Source: JBBDLF01 sp040879025 (GTDB lineage: Bacteria > Pseudomonadota > Gammaproteobacteria > Pseudomonadales > Pseudohongiellaceae). From it: a stretch of DNA of 64,000 nt. The position numbers and the translations under genes were made by a program. The stretch's first letter is position 1. Every line of letters begins with the position of its first letter. The stretch spans positions 62,001 to 126,000 of the forward strand of contig JBBDLF010000003.1 in NCBI GenBank assembly GCA_040879025.1. Reading direction: 5' to 3'. The notes under the pieces are model-generated. The model made no database searches. It saw only the letters and a list, made by a program, of their open reading frames with translations, and was not told the origin of the DNA. Shown here in pieces: positions 27,115-37,177 of the stretch.

Positions 27115-30100
27115 TCACGCCACCATAAACGTACTCCCCGCGAACTGGTCATACCCCGTGCTGCCATAGTCGATGTTGCTCAGGCCGATCAGTTCCACCT
27201 GGAATACCTCAATGATGTCGGAAGCCAGGGGACCGAGCGACAGCGATTCGTCGAACACACCGTCCACCCACACCCGGGCATCTATCGCACCGATGGTATA
27301 GTCGAAATTGCCCACCAGATCGAGGCTGAGACCGGTACCCAATTGCAGTTGGGAATTGAACAGCGGCATCGCCGTCACCGGGGAACCGTCCATGGATTTT
27401 ATGCCAGGGAGATTCAGCCAGTCGGCATTGCGAATGGCCATGACCGGATCGGTGAAGCCTTCCACGTAGACAGGCTTGTCGAACAGCAAGTCCACCGTGT
27501 GATCGGACACTGCCGCGCTTGTGGCATCCAGGGCCAGATCAAAGCTGAAGCCGGCTCCCATGAAGGTATAGCCCAGTTCCACCCCGCCCAATGAACCGAC
27601 GGAAAGCTTCAACTTATTGTCGAGATTCTCGAACACCTTGCCCACTTTTGGCAGATTGCCGAGAATATCGTCGAAATCGAAACGGATGCCGGCGATGGGC
27701 TGTGTGCCTTCGGCGATGATGGCTTCGCCGAAACCGCCGGCTGTATAGGTCTCCGTACTCTCGTCGTAGAACTTGATTTGCCCGATTCCCTTGGGCAATG
27801 ACAGTTGGTTGATCAGCGTGATGGGCGAGGATTCCAGCACGGACAGGGTAACGCCGCCGTCCTTGGTGTCGATGCCGGCCTCGATGAGGTTGAAATCCTC
27901 CGCCACGTCGAATAGGTCTTCATCATAATCCCAGGTGAACAGTTCTTCACCGAAGACGGCGCCGCGGGCATCGGCGAACAAGCCGAACCGCGCACTGATG
28001 CTGGCATCGATGCCGGCGTTGTAGCTATCGGGCATGTCAAAGTCGATGCTGCTGTTGGAGGTGGTATCGACGCGGGTGAGAAATCGGGAGAAACCGTTGC
28101 TGTCAGTGGTGGTATTCAGGAGCTGTCCATTGAGCCCGTAAACCGAACTGATGCTGCCGCCATCCACGGACACATAAGGCGTGATATCCACGCCGAATTC
28201 CGCCTCGAAGCCGCCGGAAAACTCCGCGCCGCTGTCGATATCCTCCCACAGCGCATCCAGGCTGATGAGATTCACGCGGCCGGTGTCGACATCGAATCCG
28301 CCAGTGACGTCGGCCCGCAGTTCCTCACTTGGGTCGAGCCCGAACAGGGACTGGTTCTGGATGCCCATTTCCCAGTTGCTTCGCCAGCCTCCGTGCAATT
28401 GCAAACCGGTGGCGCTGCCTGTTTCGTCGAGCCTTGCCAGGTGCCAGTCGCTGGCGTATTCCACCGTCATGGATTCAAATTCGTATCCGCTCAGGGAATC
28501 CACCACGATGGGCGCGTCGTACTCGCCGCTTATGGTGACGAAGGCGGCGCTGGTGGAGGTGGCCCCTTGATCGTCTGTTATGGTGTATTCGACCACCGCC
28601 TCGGCCTGCTGGTTCACGCCGAGGCTTTCGTATTGGCCGTTGGTGTTGAACCGTATCTGTCCGTTCTCGATCGACGCACTGCCCTCGCCGTACACCACCG
28701 ATACATTGTTGATGCTCAGGGTGTCGTTGGCGTCGATGTCGGTATCATTGGCCAGCACGTCGATCAGTACCGAACCCGACTCGGTGGTGGAGGCTTCGTC
28801 CATCGCCGCCGTCGGGGCGTCGTTGACTCCTTCGACAGTCACGGTGATGGGCGCGGCGGCGTCGGCGCCTACGCTGTCCTGAATCACGTAGTAGATATCT
28901 ATGGTGCTGGTTTCGCCGGCGCCCAGGTGTTCAAAGCTACCCTCGGTGTCATAGACCACCGTGCCGTTCTCGATGCGCACCGAGCCGTCCAGATTGGGGG
29001 CCGCAAAGCCCACCTCCACCACACTGAGGGTGTCTGACTGGTCCACATCGCTGTCGTTGGCCAGCACATCCAGGACCAACTCGCCATCCTCGGCGACTGT
29101 CCCGCTATCGCCCTCGGCCACCGGCCGGTCGTTGGTGCCGGTGATCTCGATGGTGAGGTTTGCACTGTCGATTCCGCCCTTGTCGTCGGACATGACATAA
29201 CGGATGGTAGCGGTGGTTGATTCGCCGACGGCCAGGTAATCGTACGCATCACCGGGATTGAAGCTGACCTTGTCGTTGGCAACGGAGACGGCGGGCATGG
29301 CGCCGGGGGCAAAAGCCGGACGTCCATCGGTCAGCAGAAGTGCAGCGTCCACCGTATGCACGTCGGACGCATCGATGTCGGTATCATTGGCGAGCACGGC
29401 CACCGTGCGCGACTGGTTTTCCGTGATTGCCGCGGTGTCGTCGTTCGCCTCGGGGGCGTCGTTGACGCCGGTCACCGTCATGTCGATTTCCGCGGTATGG
29501 GTGGCGCCATTATTGTCGGCGATCTCATACCCGAGAGTGATCGTCTCTGACTCGTCGGCGGCCAGGGTTTCGAAGTCGCCCTGCGTGTCGAACACGATAC
29601 TGCCGTCCACGATGGTGGCCAGCCCGCCATGGGGGGACTGAGTCACCGCGGTGATGGCAATGGTGTCGGACTGGTCGACATCATAATCGTTGGCGAGGGC
29701 ATCGATGGTGACCGCGCTGTCTTCATCCACTGTGGCGATATCCGCGGTGGCCACGGGCCTGTCGTTGGTGCCGGTGATGGTGACAGTGACGGTGGAACTG
29801 TCGGTGCCGCCGTTGTTGTCGGACATCTGGTATTCAACGACCGCCGTGGCGGTTTCGTTGCGCGAGAGGTAGTCGTAAGCCGTGCCGGGGTCGAACACCA
29901 GTTGATTGTGGTGGATCGACACAGTCGGAGCGGGTTCAGCGGTGGGGGCGCCGGCGCGTCCGTCATCGGTGACGGCGACCTGATCCACTGTGTGGGTGTC
30001 CGAGCTGTCGATGTCGGTGTCGTTGGCCAACACATCCACAGTCAACGCCGCGTTTTCAAGCGTGGCGCCAGTGTCGGCGGCAGCGACCGGCGCGTCGTTC

Positions 30101-30834
30101 ACGCCGGTGATTTCGATGGTGACCGTGGTGATCTGCTCGTCCAGATCCGCATCCACCACCCGGTAGCTGAAGCTTTGCGTGGCGCTCTCGCCGACGGCCA
30201 GGTGCTGGAAGCTGTCGCCGTAACCGTAAGTGAAATCGCCGCTTACCTCGATGGCAACATCGCCGATGGCGGGAGCATCAATGAGTTCCACCGAGCGCAC
30301 CAGGTCCGGCACGTCGTCGTTGAGCAGAACATTGCCGGCGACTGTGAGTCGGTCTTCGTCGAAGGAGAAGCTGTCGGCCGCCAGCGTGACTGCTTCATCT
30401 TCCGGGTTCAGTTCCACCCCATCCACCGTGACCCGAACATTTTCGAGCTTGCGGGCATCCAGATCGAATGCGGAAAAGGCGAAGGTCTGCCCGGTGGCGG
30501 TACCCTTCGGATTGAGATGAGCCGGTAGCCAGACCAGGTAGGCCGCGATGTCGTTCTGGATATCCAGCCTCATCCATTCGTCGAAGCTCATTTTCAGCAA
30601 CAGGGAATCCACGCCGGCGCCGCCGTCATAAAGGTCGGTACTGTCGAAATTGTCTGTTACGGAATAGCGCAGCACATCGTCGCCGGAACCGCCCTTGACC
30701 CAGTCGTCGCCGCCACCACCGGAAACCTCATCGTTGCCGCTTTTCCCGTCGACCCTATCATTGGTGTCCGAGCCGGATTGCGAGTCCTCACCGGCACCTC
30801 CAAACTTTTTATTGGATTTGTTCTTGGCAGACAT
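27115..30834 (-). CDS. Giant VCBS/cadherin-like repeat surface protein
   Basis: A 1239-residue acidic protein. Residues about 20-70 are glycine/aspartate-rich with RTX-like nonapeptide character (SGNDEVSGGGGDDW, GGSGDDVL). They are followed by six VCBS-type repeats of about 100 residues whose linkers alternate NDAP and NDRP, each with a VLANDxDxD calcium-type motif. Residues about 830-1239 form a non-repetitive C-terminal region. Proteins of this kind are large secreted or surface adhesins. The RTX-like part sits at the N-terminus rather than the usual C-terminus, and no type I secretion genes are adjacent. The ATG at 30834 has a strong AAGGAGAG site. Confidence 0.8.
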   Translation of the reverse strand: MSAKNKSNKKFGGAGEDSQSGSDTNDRVDGKSGNDEVSGGGGDDWVKGGSGDDVLRYSVTDNFDSTDLYDGGAGVDSLLLKMSFDEWMRLDIQNDIAAYLVWLPAHLNPKGTATGQTFAFSAFDLDARKLENVRVTVDGVELNPEDEAVTLAADSFSFDEDRLTVAGNVLLNDDVPDLVRSVELIDAPAIGDVAIEVSGDFTYGYGDSFQHLAVGESATQSFSYRVVDADLDEQITTVTIEITGVNDAPVAAADTGATLENAALTVDVLANDTDIDSSDTHTVDQVAVTDDGRAGAPTAEPAPTVSIHHNQLVFDPGTAYDYLSRNETATAVVEYQMSDNNGGTDSSTVTVTITGTNDRPVATADIATVDEDSAVTIDALANDYDVDQSDTIAITAVTQSPHGGLATIVDGSIVFDTQGDFETLAADESETITLGYEIADNNGATHTAEIDMTVTGVNDAPEANDDTAAITENQSRTVAVLANDTDIDASDVHTVDAALLLTDGRPAFAPGAMPAVSVANDKVSFNPGDAYDYLAVGESTTATIRYVMSDDKGGIDSANLTIEITGTNDRPVAEGDSGTVAEDGELVLDVLANDSDVDQSDTLSVVEVGFAAPNLDGSVRIENGTVVYDTEGSFEHLGAGETSTIDIYYVIQDSVGADAAAPITVTVEGVNDAPTAAMDEASTTESGSVLIDVLANDTDIDANDTLSINNVSVVYGEGSASIENGQIRFNTNGQYESLGVNQQAEAVVEYTITDDQGATSTSAAFVTISGEYDAPIVVDSLSGYEFESMTVEYASDWHLARLDETGSATGLQLHGGWRSNWEMGIQNQSLFGLDPSEELRADVTGGFDVDTGRVNLISLDALWEDIDSGAEFSGGFEAEFGVDITPYVSVDGGSISSVYGLNGQLLNTTTDSNGFSRFLTRVDTTSNSSIDFDMPDSYNAGIDASISARFGLFADARGAVFGEELFTWDYDEDLFDVAEDFNLIEAGIDTKDGGVTLSVLESSPITLINQLSLPKGIGQIKFYDESTETYTAGGFGEAIIAEGTQPIAGIRFDFDDILGNLPKVGKVFENLDNKLKLSVGSLGGVELGYTFMGAGFSFDLALDATSAAVSDHTVDLLFDKPVYVEGFTDPVMAIRNADWLNLPGIKSMDGSPVTAMPLFNSQLQLGTGLSLDLVGNFDYTIGAIDARVWVDGVFDESLSLGPLASDIIEVFQVELIGLSNIDYGSTGYDQFAGSTFMVA

Positions 30835-31259
30835 TGTCTCTCCTTCAAAACGTGAACTGCATAACAGCCAATATCCAAGCGGCGCGCTAGGCTGCCCGTA
30901 CGGGAATTCGCATCGTTATATGGGAGCACGTAGTCTACTGGCGGAAGGCGGACATCCCTATTACCTATTCAGGTAGTTTTCCCCCCGTCTGGCGAAAAAC
31001 CCAGTCCATGCAAACAGTTCTGGCTCTCGGTGACCAGACAGTTCGGCCGAAACTGCCCCGGGGACGGGCGAACATCGCGAATCAGGCAGCTAAGCTATTG
31101 AAAAAACGGGGACTTTATTCCATCATCCACGACAATCTACTGTTCCAATCTTCCACCTGGTTCACAATTTCAGTGATTGAAGTTCAGTATAATCGAGCCG
31201 ATTAACTGTTGTGGGGCAGAATCAGTTAAAAACCTCCAATTTCAAATAGTTGCAAGCGA
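30835..31259. other. Intergenic region between the VCBS gene and the minor-pilin operon
   Basis: This 425-base divergent spacer holds no convincing gene. A TATAAT at 31188-31193 lies about 67 bases before the fimU start and could be a -10 element for the pilin operon, but no good -35 is spaced correctly. Nothing else recognisable was seen. Confidence 0.5.
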
Positions 31260-31772
31260 ATGAACGTTAGGCAGAGTGGTTTGACACTAATCGAGGCGCT
31301 GATTGTGATCGCCGTTATGGCTGTTCTGATCTATGTTGCGCTTCCCGGGCTTGGCGCTTTTGTCGACAACCAGCGCGTGAGTTCGGATACCAATGATCTT
31401 TTCACCTCCCTGTTGCTGGCGCGAGGCGAAGCGGTAACCAGAAACAGCGCTGTCAGCCTTTGCAAGATCGATCCGGACTCGCCGACGGACTGCGCGAACA
31501 CCAGGCCCTGGCAATCCGGGTGGATAGCCTTTGTCGACCAGGACTCCGATGGCGACAGAGATGCTGGAGATACCATTCTGGAGACCTATACTGGTATGGG
31601 AAGCAACACCGTAGTCACTGCGGCGGGATTCGCCAATTTTGTAAGCTATCGGCCATCCGGCTCCACCAACACGGGCGGCTCATACACTGTTTGTGTCAAC
31701 TCCAGTGTCGCGCGGAACATCATAATCAACGCTACCGGGCGTCCCAGAATCGCGGAGACCGTATGTCCGTAG
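31260..31772 (+). CDS. fimU: Minor type IV pilin FimU/FimT (GspH family)
   Basis: A 170-residue prepilin with the class III signal QSG-LTLIEALIVIAVMAVLIYV, where prepilin peptidase would cut after Gly and the +5 Glu is present. The downstream sequence is a GspH/FimT-type globular domain with two cysteine pairs. Minor pilins prime pilus assembly and present PilY1 at the tip. First gene of the operon fimU-pilV-pilW-pilX-pilY1-pilE; its stop overlaps the pilV start at 31763. Confidence 0.85.
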   Translation: MNVRQSGLTLIEALIVIAVMAVLIYVALPGLGAFVDNQRVSSDTNDLFTSLLLARGEAVTRNSAVSLCKIDPDSPTDCANTRPWQSGWIAFVDQDSDGDRDAGDTILETYTGMGSNTVVTAAGFANFVSYRPSGSTNTGGSYTVCVNSSVARNIIINATGRPRIAETVCP

Positions 31773-32383
31773 ACCGCAAATCTTACCAGCCCAGCCAGGG
31801 CATGCAACGACAGTCAGTCGCCGGTGTCGCTATGATTGAAGTTCTGTTCGCGCTGATGATCATCAGCGTGGGGTTCCTCAATATTGCCGGTCTGCAGACT
31901 GCCGCCAAGAAGTCGTTGTTCGATTCACTGCAGCGAACCTCGTCGGTGATTCTGGCCCACGATATAGCGGAAAAAATGCGCACCAACACACTGGGCCTGG
32001 AGAACTTTCTGACGGGCGCCGCCGGCGTGGGCGGCGGCACCTTGACGGAGCCGGCACAAAGCTGTGATTCCGCCTCAAAATGCTCTTCCTTGCAACTGGC
32101 CGCCTATGATCTGTGGTTATGGGAGCAGTCTATGGATGGTGCATCGGAGTCCCGGTCTATAGACGGAACGAATACCGACACCGGCGGACTGGTCAACCCG
32201 ACGGGCTGTGTCACCGGTCCGCCCACGGGAGAAGCCGGTGTTTACACCATCACCATTGTGTGGCGCGGGTTGAATGAATTGACCAATGTCTCGGCCAACA
32301 CCTGTGGTGTCGGCAGCGGCAAGTACGGAGCCAACGAGGAATATCGAAGAATTCTGATTCTGAATACTTATATTTCACCCTAG
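31763..32383 (+). CDS. pilV: Minor type IV pilin PilV
   Basis: A 206-residue prepilin. The leader ends at AG before VAMIEVLFALMIISVGFLNIAGL, with Glu at +5. The start at 31763 overlaps the fimU stop by ten bases; longer upstream frames are shadows of fimU. The globular part has disulfide-candidate cysteines (QSCDSASKCSS). PilV joins FimU, PilW and PilX in the tip priming complex. Confidence 0.85.
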   Translation: MSVDRKSYQPSQGMQRQSVAGVAMIEVLFALMIISVGFLNIAGLQTAAKKSLFDSLQRTSSVILAHDIAEKMRTNTLGLENFLTGAAGVGGGTLTEPAQSCDSASKCSSLQLAAYDLWLWEQSMDGASESRSIDGTNTDTGGLVNPTGCVTGPPTGEAGVYTITIVWRGLNELTNVSANTCGVGSGKYGANEEYRRILILNTYISP

Positions 32384-32393
32384 ACGTAACGAG

Positions 32394-33362
32394 ATGAAAA
32401 CAACACACCGACAGTCAGGTTTCACGTTAATTGAACTCATGGTCGCAATGGGATTGGGTCTGACTCTGGTTGCCGGCACGATAGTGATTTTTGTTCAGAA
32501 CAATCGGAGCGCCGTACAGGATGAAGAAATTTCCCGTATTCTGGAGAACGGTCGGTTTGTTGTGCGACAGATAGGCCGCGAGCTGGCCATGTCGGGTTTC
32601 TGGGGAAAGTTTCTCGATGTCGATACAACGGCGGTGCATGCGTCGGTTGTCGTCGGCCAGGATTGCGGAGACGGAGTCAACGACTGGGCCACTGATCTCA
32701 CCGCGCTTGGTTTCGTCAATAACGCCACGACGGCGGCGGTTGCAGCGGCTCACGAGTGCCTGCCCAGCGGCGACATCGTGGCCGGCTCCGATGTCATTGC
32801 GGTGCAGCGGGTTTCGGACAGTACCACCACGGATGGGGCTATTAGCGCGGGGCAGCTCTATTTGCGTACCAATGGCGTGGCCGCGCAGTTATTCCAGGGA
32901 GGCGGAGTGGACACGCCGCCGGCGATGACAGGTACGGTCAGTAACTGGGCCTATCTGCCACAGGTTTACTATATCCGGGATTTTTCCGTCGCAGCCGACG
33001 ACGGCATACCCACCTTGTGCCGAGCTTACATGGACAGCGGCGCGAACCCTGACATGACCAATGAATGCCTGGTGGACGGCGTGGAGAATCTGCAGTTTGA
33101 ATTTGGCGTCGACGAAGACGGTGACTTTATCGCCAACTACTACACCGCCAGCCCTACGGCTGCTGAAATTTCAGATTCCGTGTCCCTGCGACTGTATGTC
33201 TTGGTGCGCAGTATCAACACCGTGGCAGGGTATGTGAACGACAAGTCATATGAACTCGGCTCGACTATTGTTCCGGCCCCGAACGACGGTTTTTTCCGGC
33301 GGGTGTTTACCAGCACAATACTATTGCGCAATCCGTCAAATCTGACAGGACTCAATTCATGA
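32394..33362 (+). CDS. pilW: Minor type IV pilin PilW
   Basis: A 322-residue protein with the prepilin motif QSG-FTLIELMVAMGLGLTLVAGTIVIF near the N-terminus and the large C-terminal domain usual for PilW. It begins ten bases after pilV and its stop overlaps the pilX start at 33359 (ATGA), so the genes are co-translated. Confidence 0.87.
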   Translation: MKTTHRQSGFTLIELMVAMGLGLTLVAGTIVIFVQNNRSAVQDEEISRILENGRFVVRQIGRELAMSGFWGKFLDVDTTAVHASVVVGQDCGDGVNDWATDLTALGFVNNATTAAVAAAHECLPSGDIVAGSDVIAVQRVSDSTTTDGAISAGQLYLRTNGVAAQLFQGGGVDTPPAMTGTVSNWAYLPQVYYIRDFSVAADDGIPTLCRAYMDSGANPDMTNECLVDGVENLQFEFGVDEDGDFIANYYTASPTAAEISDSVSLRLYVLVRSINTVAGYVNDKSYELGSTIVPAPNDGFFRRVFTSTILLRNPSNLTGLNS

Positions 33363-33895
33363 ACCCAGCAACGCATTTTTGCGGCACATCGTACAGACAG
33401 GGCAGCTCGCGGGGCAGCGTTTTGCTGATCACCCTGATTTTTCTGGTCATTCTGACCCTGGCGGCCACTACTGGCATGCGTACCAGCATCATGGAAATGC
33501 GTATGGCCGGTAATGAACAGAGCCGCGTGTCCACCCTCGAGATGGCGCAATCGATCGTCGATGAAGTGGTGGGTAATGCGGACAACATCGTGGTGTCCGG
33601 AGACGTCGGCTTTGTCAACTGCACGCCAAATCTGACGGGTTGCACCGCCACGGACATTGTTATCGATACCACCTTGTTGCCAACCGCAGAGGCCGACAAG
33701 GTAGAGGTTGCCGTCGTGCGGCTTGCGCCGGCGTTGACGCCCGCCCCGCGCGGCATCAGTTCCAGTGCGGATGCTTTCTATGCCGCCCGCTTTGAAGTGG
33801 ACTCGACCTACGATGGAGCGGCGGATAATGAGGGTAAGGCCGGAATAGTCCAAGGCGTCCTTGTCCTGGTGCCTCGCGGGGCACAGACCAACTGA
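33359..33895 (+). CDS. pilX: Minor type IV pilin PilX
   Basis: A 178-residue protein of the PilX family. It has a short basic leader, then GSVLLITLIFLVILTLAATTGMRTSIMEMRMAGN, which lacks a Glu at +5 as is normal for PilX/GspK-like pilins. It overlaps pilW by four bases and is followed by pilY1 after 22 bases. It probably caps the pilus tip complex together with PilY1. Confidence 0.85.
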   Translation: MNPATHFCGTSYRQGSSRGSVLLITLIFLVILTLAATTGMRTSIMEMRMAGNEQSRVSTLEMAQSIVDEVVGNADNIVVSGDVGFVNCTPNLTGCTATDIVIDTTLLPTAEADKVEVAVVRLAPALTPAPRGISSSADAFYAARFEVDSTYDGAADNEGKAGIVQGVLVLVPRGAQTN

Positions 33896-33917
33896 TACGA
33901 GTGATGGAGCGCATAAC

Positions 33918-36900
33918 ATGAACCCAAGAACCCTTCTTATAGGCTTGATGCTGTTCCTGAGTATCCAGCCCGGCAGTGTTGGCGACGACACCGATATCTA
34001 CGTCGACGCCAGGCCCACCAGTGACGCAGAACCCCTGGTGTTTCTGACCCTTGACTATCGTTCCAACCTGGGATCGACCCTGTGTACGCAGGTCGACCCC
34101 CCGGATCCTGAAAGTTCCTGCGGAGTTCTGCTGGGAGAGGCCTACGATGGGCTGACTACCGGACCCGGCAGCGTCACGCTGTTCGATGGCATGCGGGCCG
34201 TGTTCCGTACGCTGTTCGACGAACTGGCGGGAGTGAAGGTCGCGTTAGTCATGAGTCACGACGATTCCTGCAGCGGACAGTCCTCATCCGGCGGCCCAAC
34301 GGTCACCGGGTGCAGTAACGGTGGGTATATACTCAAAGGACTGCAGAGTTTTGACGAGAATGATGCCAATGGCGCCAAGGCGGACATGCTGGCGGCGCTC
34401 GAGGCTATTCCCGTGCCGCAGGGTAATCTGTCCCACCCGTATCAGGGGAAGGAGATGTACTTTGAAATGTTCCGCTATCTGACCGGGCAGCGTTGGCACA
34501 ACGCCCATCTCGGCTGGAATGACTTTGGCACCAACGGCAGCGAGAATCTGGACGACGACAATCCCCTGCTCTCCTGGGACCCTTCCATCGAATCGGGCTC
34601 CAGTTACATTACGCCGTTTACCGACTCCGATGCATTCACCTGCAGCCAGGGCTATGCGGTGAATATCATGTTCCAGGTAACCAACCAGGATTCGGACGCA
34701 GATAACGTTATCAACACCTCCATCGCGAACGGGGGTATGGACCTGGGAATGAACAATCCCAGCTTCAACAATGTGCTGTCCTATATGTACCAAACCGATC
34801 TGGCTCCCAATGTCAGTAACGGTACCTGGCCTGTGATTGACGGCAACCAGAACCTGCAGTCGTACATAGTGGCGGCGCAGGTAAATAATTCCACCAACGG
34901 CTATGCATCGGCGGGGGGCACACTCGGTGCGATCCCGCTGACTGATCCGGCGGCATTGCTCGATGATCTGCGGGTCATTTTTAACGAAATACTCTCCGTG
35001 AGCACCACGTTTGTGGCCGCTTCGGTGCCGGTGAACGTTTTTAACCGGTCAGACATCGTTGATAACGTTTTCATGGCTCAGTTCGCGGTGGATCCCGATC
35101 GAAGGCCTTATTGGAACGGTAATCTCAAAAAGCTGAAAATTGAAGAATCGACGGATGAATTTGGTACTACCACGCTCTCTCTGGTAGATGCTAGGGGGGC
35201 AGATGCAATTGCCGCTGACGGCAGGATCGGCTTTGATGCGCTGACCTACTGGACCGATGCAGCATCGCTTCCGCCCGCGGAAGAACTGGAAGTGGAATTG
35301 CGGGACGGGAGAAGCGTCGTTCGCGGTGGCGCCGGTCAGCAGATTCCGGGCTTCCTGCCCGGAACGGTAATTGTCGGGGATGACAACGGTGGCGCCACCC
35401 GGACCTTATACACAGAGCCGGCCTCCGGTAACACACTGATCAACCTGGGCGTAAGCAATGCCACGGACCTGCAGGCTGATCTGGGCGCGGCCTCCACCGG
35501 TGACGCGGAGACCTTGATTCGATGGATTCGCGGACAGGATGTGGATGACCTTGATCTCGACGGCGAAACCACCGAAGCCAGAGAGTGGATATTTGGTCCC
35601 CCACTGCACTCCCGCCCCCTGCCCCTCAACTACGGGGCCCGCACTTCAGGCTATACCGAAAATAATCCGGATATTCGCGTCTTTGTCGGCGCCGACGACG
35701 GTTTCATGCGCTCGATCAGAAACACTGACAGTAGCGGTAATGAATCCGGGGTGGAAGACTGGGCCTTCATGCCCCGCGGAGTGATGGACAAGATGTCGAC
35801 ACTGCGAACCAATTCGCCTTCCGACGACCATCCCTACACCGTGGATGGGGCTCCTTCAGCCTATATTCTCGACACGGACGGCGATGGCACGATAGGCAAG
35901 GATGCTAACGGTAATGCCGACCCGTCGGACAAAGCCTATCTGTTTTTTGGTCTGCGGCGCGGGGGCAATGCCTATTATGCGCTGGATGTCACCAATCCGG
36001 ACGCTCCCAGTCTGTTATGGACCATTGACAACACCGGCGACTTCTCTGAATTGGGCATGAGCTTTTCCAGCCCCAGAGTGGGTACGGTGCAGTATGGCGA
36101 CAGCGCGACTCCTGTCATTATTTTCGCCGGGGGCTATGATCCCGACAAAGACAGCGGACATGCCGACGACAGCGAGGGCAACGCCATTTACGTAGTTCAC
36201 GCGGAAACCGGCGCGCTGGTATGGAAGGCTACCTACGGCGCGGTAACCGGCAGCCAGTCTTCCACGCTTTATCATCACAGCGGCATGGTGGACAGCATTC
36301 CTTCCGACTTGGCTGCGCTGGACACCAATGCCGACGGCAACATCGATCGACTGTACGTGGGTGACACCGGTGGCACGGTTTGGCGGGTGGACATGCCCGA
36401 GGGCGAAACGGATACCCGCGACGACTGGTTTGCCTCTGAACTGGCAAATCTGGGGCGTGATGATATCAATCCGGTGACCAACAGCAATGACCGGAGATTC
36501 TTCCACCGGCCGGATTTTGTGCCCAGTTCAGACAGTCTCGGAGCCTTTGACGGCGTCTTGATTGGTTCGGGGAATCGGGCGGCCCCCCGGGACGTCACCA
36601 CCAGCAACTGGTTTTACCTGATAAAGGACCGGGACATCGTCACCGGCAGCGTCACCACTTCACCATTTAACCATGTGGATTTTGACACCGATACCAACCC
36701 CCAGGGACTGGGTGATATAACGGATACCTGCATCAATGCCACTTCCTGTACCGCTGATCTGGACAATGGCTGGAAGATGCAGCTGGAGCAGCCCGGAGAG
36801 AAAGTATTGGCTCCGGCGCTGACCACCTTCGGCACCGTGTTTTTTACCTCGTTTTTGCCGGAAGGCAACACAGCCGAAGCGGGTACTCCCTGCGCGCCGA

Positions 36901-37154
36901 CTGAGGGCGCCGGGCGTCTGTATGCCGTGAAGATTACCGATGGCGCTCCGGCAAACGGTTATGACAGTACCGATGGAGACCCCAACAACCTGACCAAAAG
37001 CGATCGCTATGATAACTTGTCGTCCGGGGGCATCCCGGCGGAGGTGGTGCCCATTGGCAATTTCATCCTGCCTCCGGACCTCAATCCTCAGTCGACGGGC
37101 GGCAGAGCATTCTGGAAAACCTTCTGGTATGAAAAAGACGTTGATAATTTCTAG
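33918..37154 (+). CDS. pilY1: Pilus tip adhesin PilY1
   Basis: A 1078-residue exported protein. After the signal peptide (TLLIGLMLFLSIQPGSVG) the N-terminal part is von Willebrand A-like (PLVFLTLDYRSNLGSTLC), and the C-terminal half is the PilY1 beta-propeller. A candidate calcium loop, DTDGDGTIGKD, lies at about residue 655. PilY1 controls pilus retraction, adhesion and surface sensing. The start at 33918 is chosen because it gives the signal peptide; the upstream frame overlaps pilX. Two-cysteine pairs such as DTCINATSCTAD are typical of the family. Confidence 0.88.
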   Translation: MNPRTLLIGLMLFLSIQPGSVGDDTDIYVDARPTSDAEPLVFLTLDYRSNLGSTLCTQVDPPDPESSCGVLLGEAYDGLTTGPGSVTLFDGMRAVFRTLFDELAGVKVALVMSHDDSCSGQSSSGGPTVTGCSNGGYILKGLQSFDENDANGAKADMLAALEAIPVPQGNLSHPYQGKEMYFEMFRYLTGQRWHNAHLGWNDFGTNGSENLDDDNPLLSWDPSIESGSSYITPFTDSDAFTCSQGYAVNIMFQVTNQDSDADNVINTSIANGGMDLGMNNPSFNNVLSYMYQTDLAPNVSNGTWPVIDGNQNLQSYIVAAQVNNSTNGYASAGGTLGAIPLTDPAALLDDLRVIFNEILSVSTTFVAASVPVNVFNRSDIVDNVFMAQFAVDPDRRPYWNGNLKKLKIEESTDEFGTTTLSLVDARGADAIAADGRIGFDALTYWTDAASLPPAEELEVELRDGRSVVRGGAGQQIPGFLPGTVIVGDDNGGATRTLYTEPASGNTLINLGVSNATDLQADLGAASTGDAETLIRWIRGQDVDDLDLDGETTEAREWIFGPPLHSRPLPLNYGARTSGYTENNPDIRVFVGADDGFMRSIRNTDSSGNESGVEDWAFMPRGVMDKMSTLRTNSPSDDHPYTVDGAPSAYILDTDGDGTIGKDANGNADPSDKAYLFFGLRRGGNAYYALDVTNPDAPSLLWTIDNTGDFSELGMSFSSPRVGTVQYGDSATPVIIFAGGYDPDKDSGHADDSEGNAIYVVHAETGALVWKATYGAVTGSQSSTLYHHSGMVDSIPSDLAALDTNADGNIDRLYVGDTGGTVWRVDMPEGETDTRDDWFASELANLGRDDINPVTNSNDRRFFHRPDFVPSSDSLGAFDGVLIGSGNRAAPRDVTTSNWFYLIKDRDIVTGSVTTSPFNHVDFDTDTNPQGLGDITDTCINATSCTADLDNGWKMQLEQPGEKVLAPALTTFGTVFFTSFLPEGNTAEAGTPCAPTEGAGRLYAVKITDGAPANGYDSTDGDPNNLTKSDRYDNLSSGGIPAEVVPIGNFILPPDLNPQSTGGRAFWKTFWYEKDVDNF

Positions 37155-37177
37155 GGAGCCTAGCGCGAGATGAGGGC

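Noticed and set aside
29000..30600. Long plus-strand open frames opposite the VCBS gene
   Set aside because: They are antisense shadows caused by the high GC and repeated codons of the real minus-strand gene.
30835..31259. Short open frame at 31008-31205 as a gene
   Set aside because: No ribosome-binding site, no codon-like composition and no family likeness; kept as spacer.
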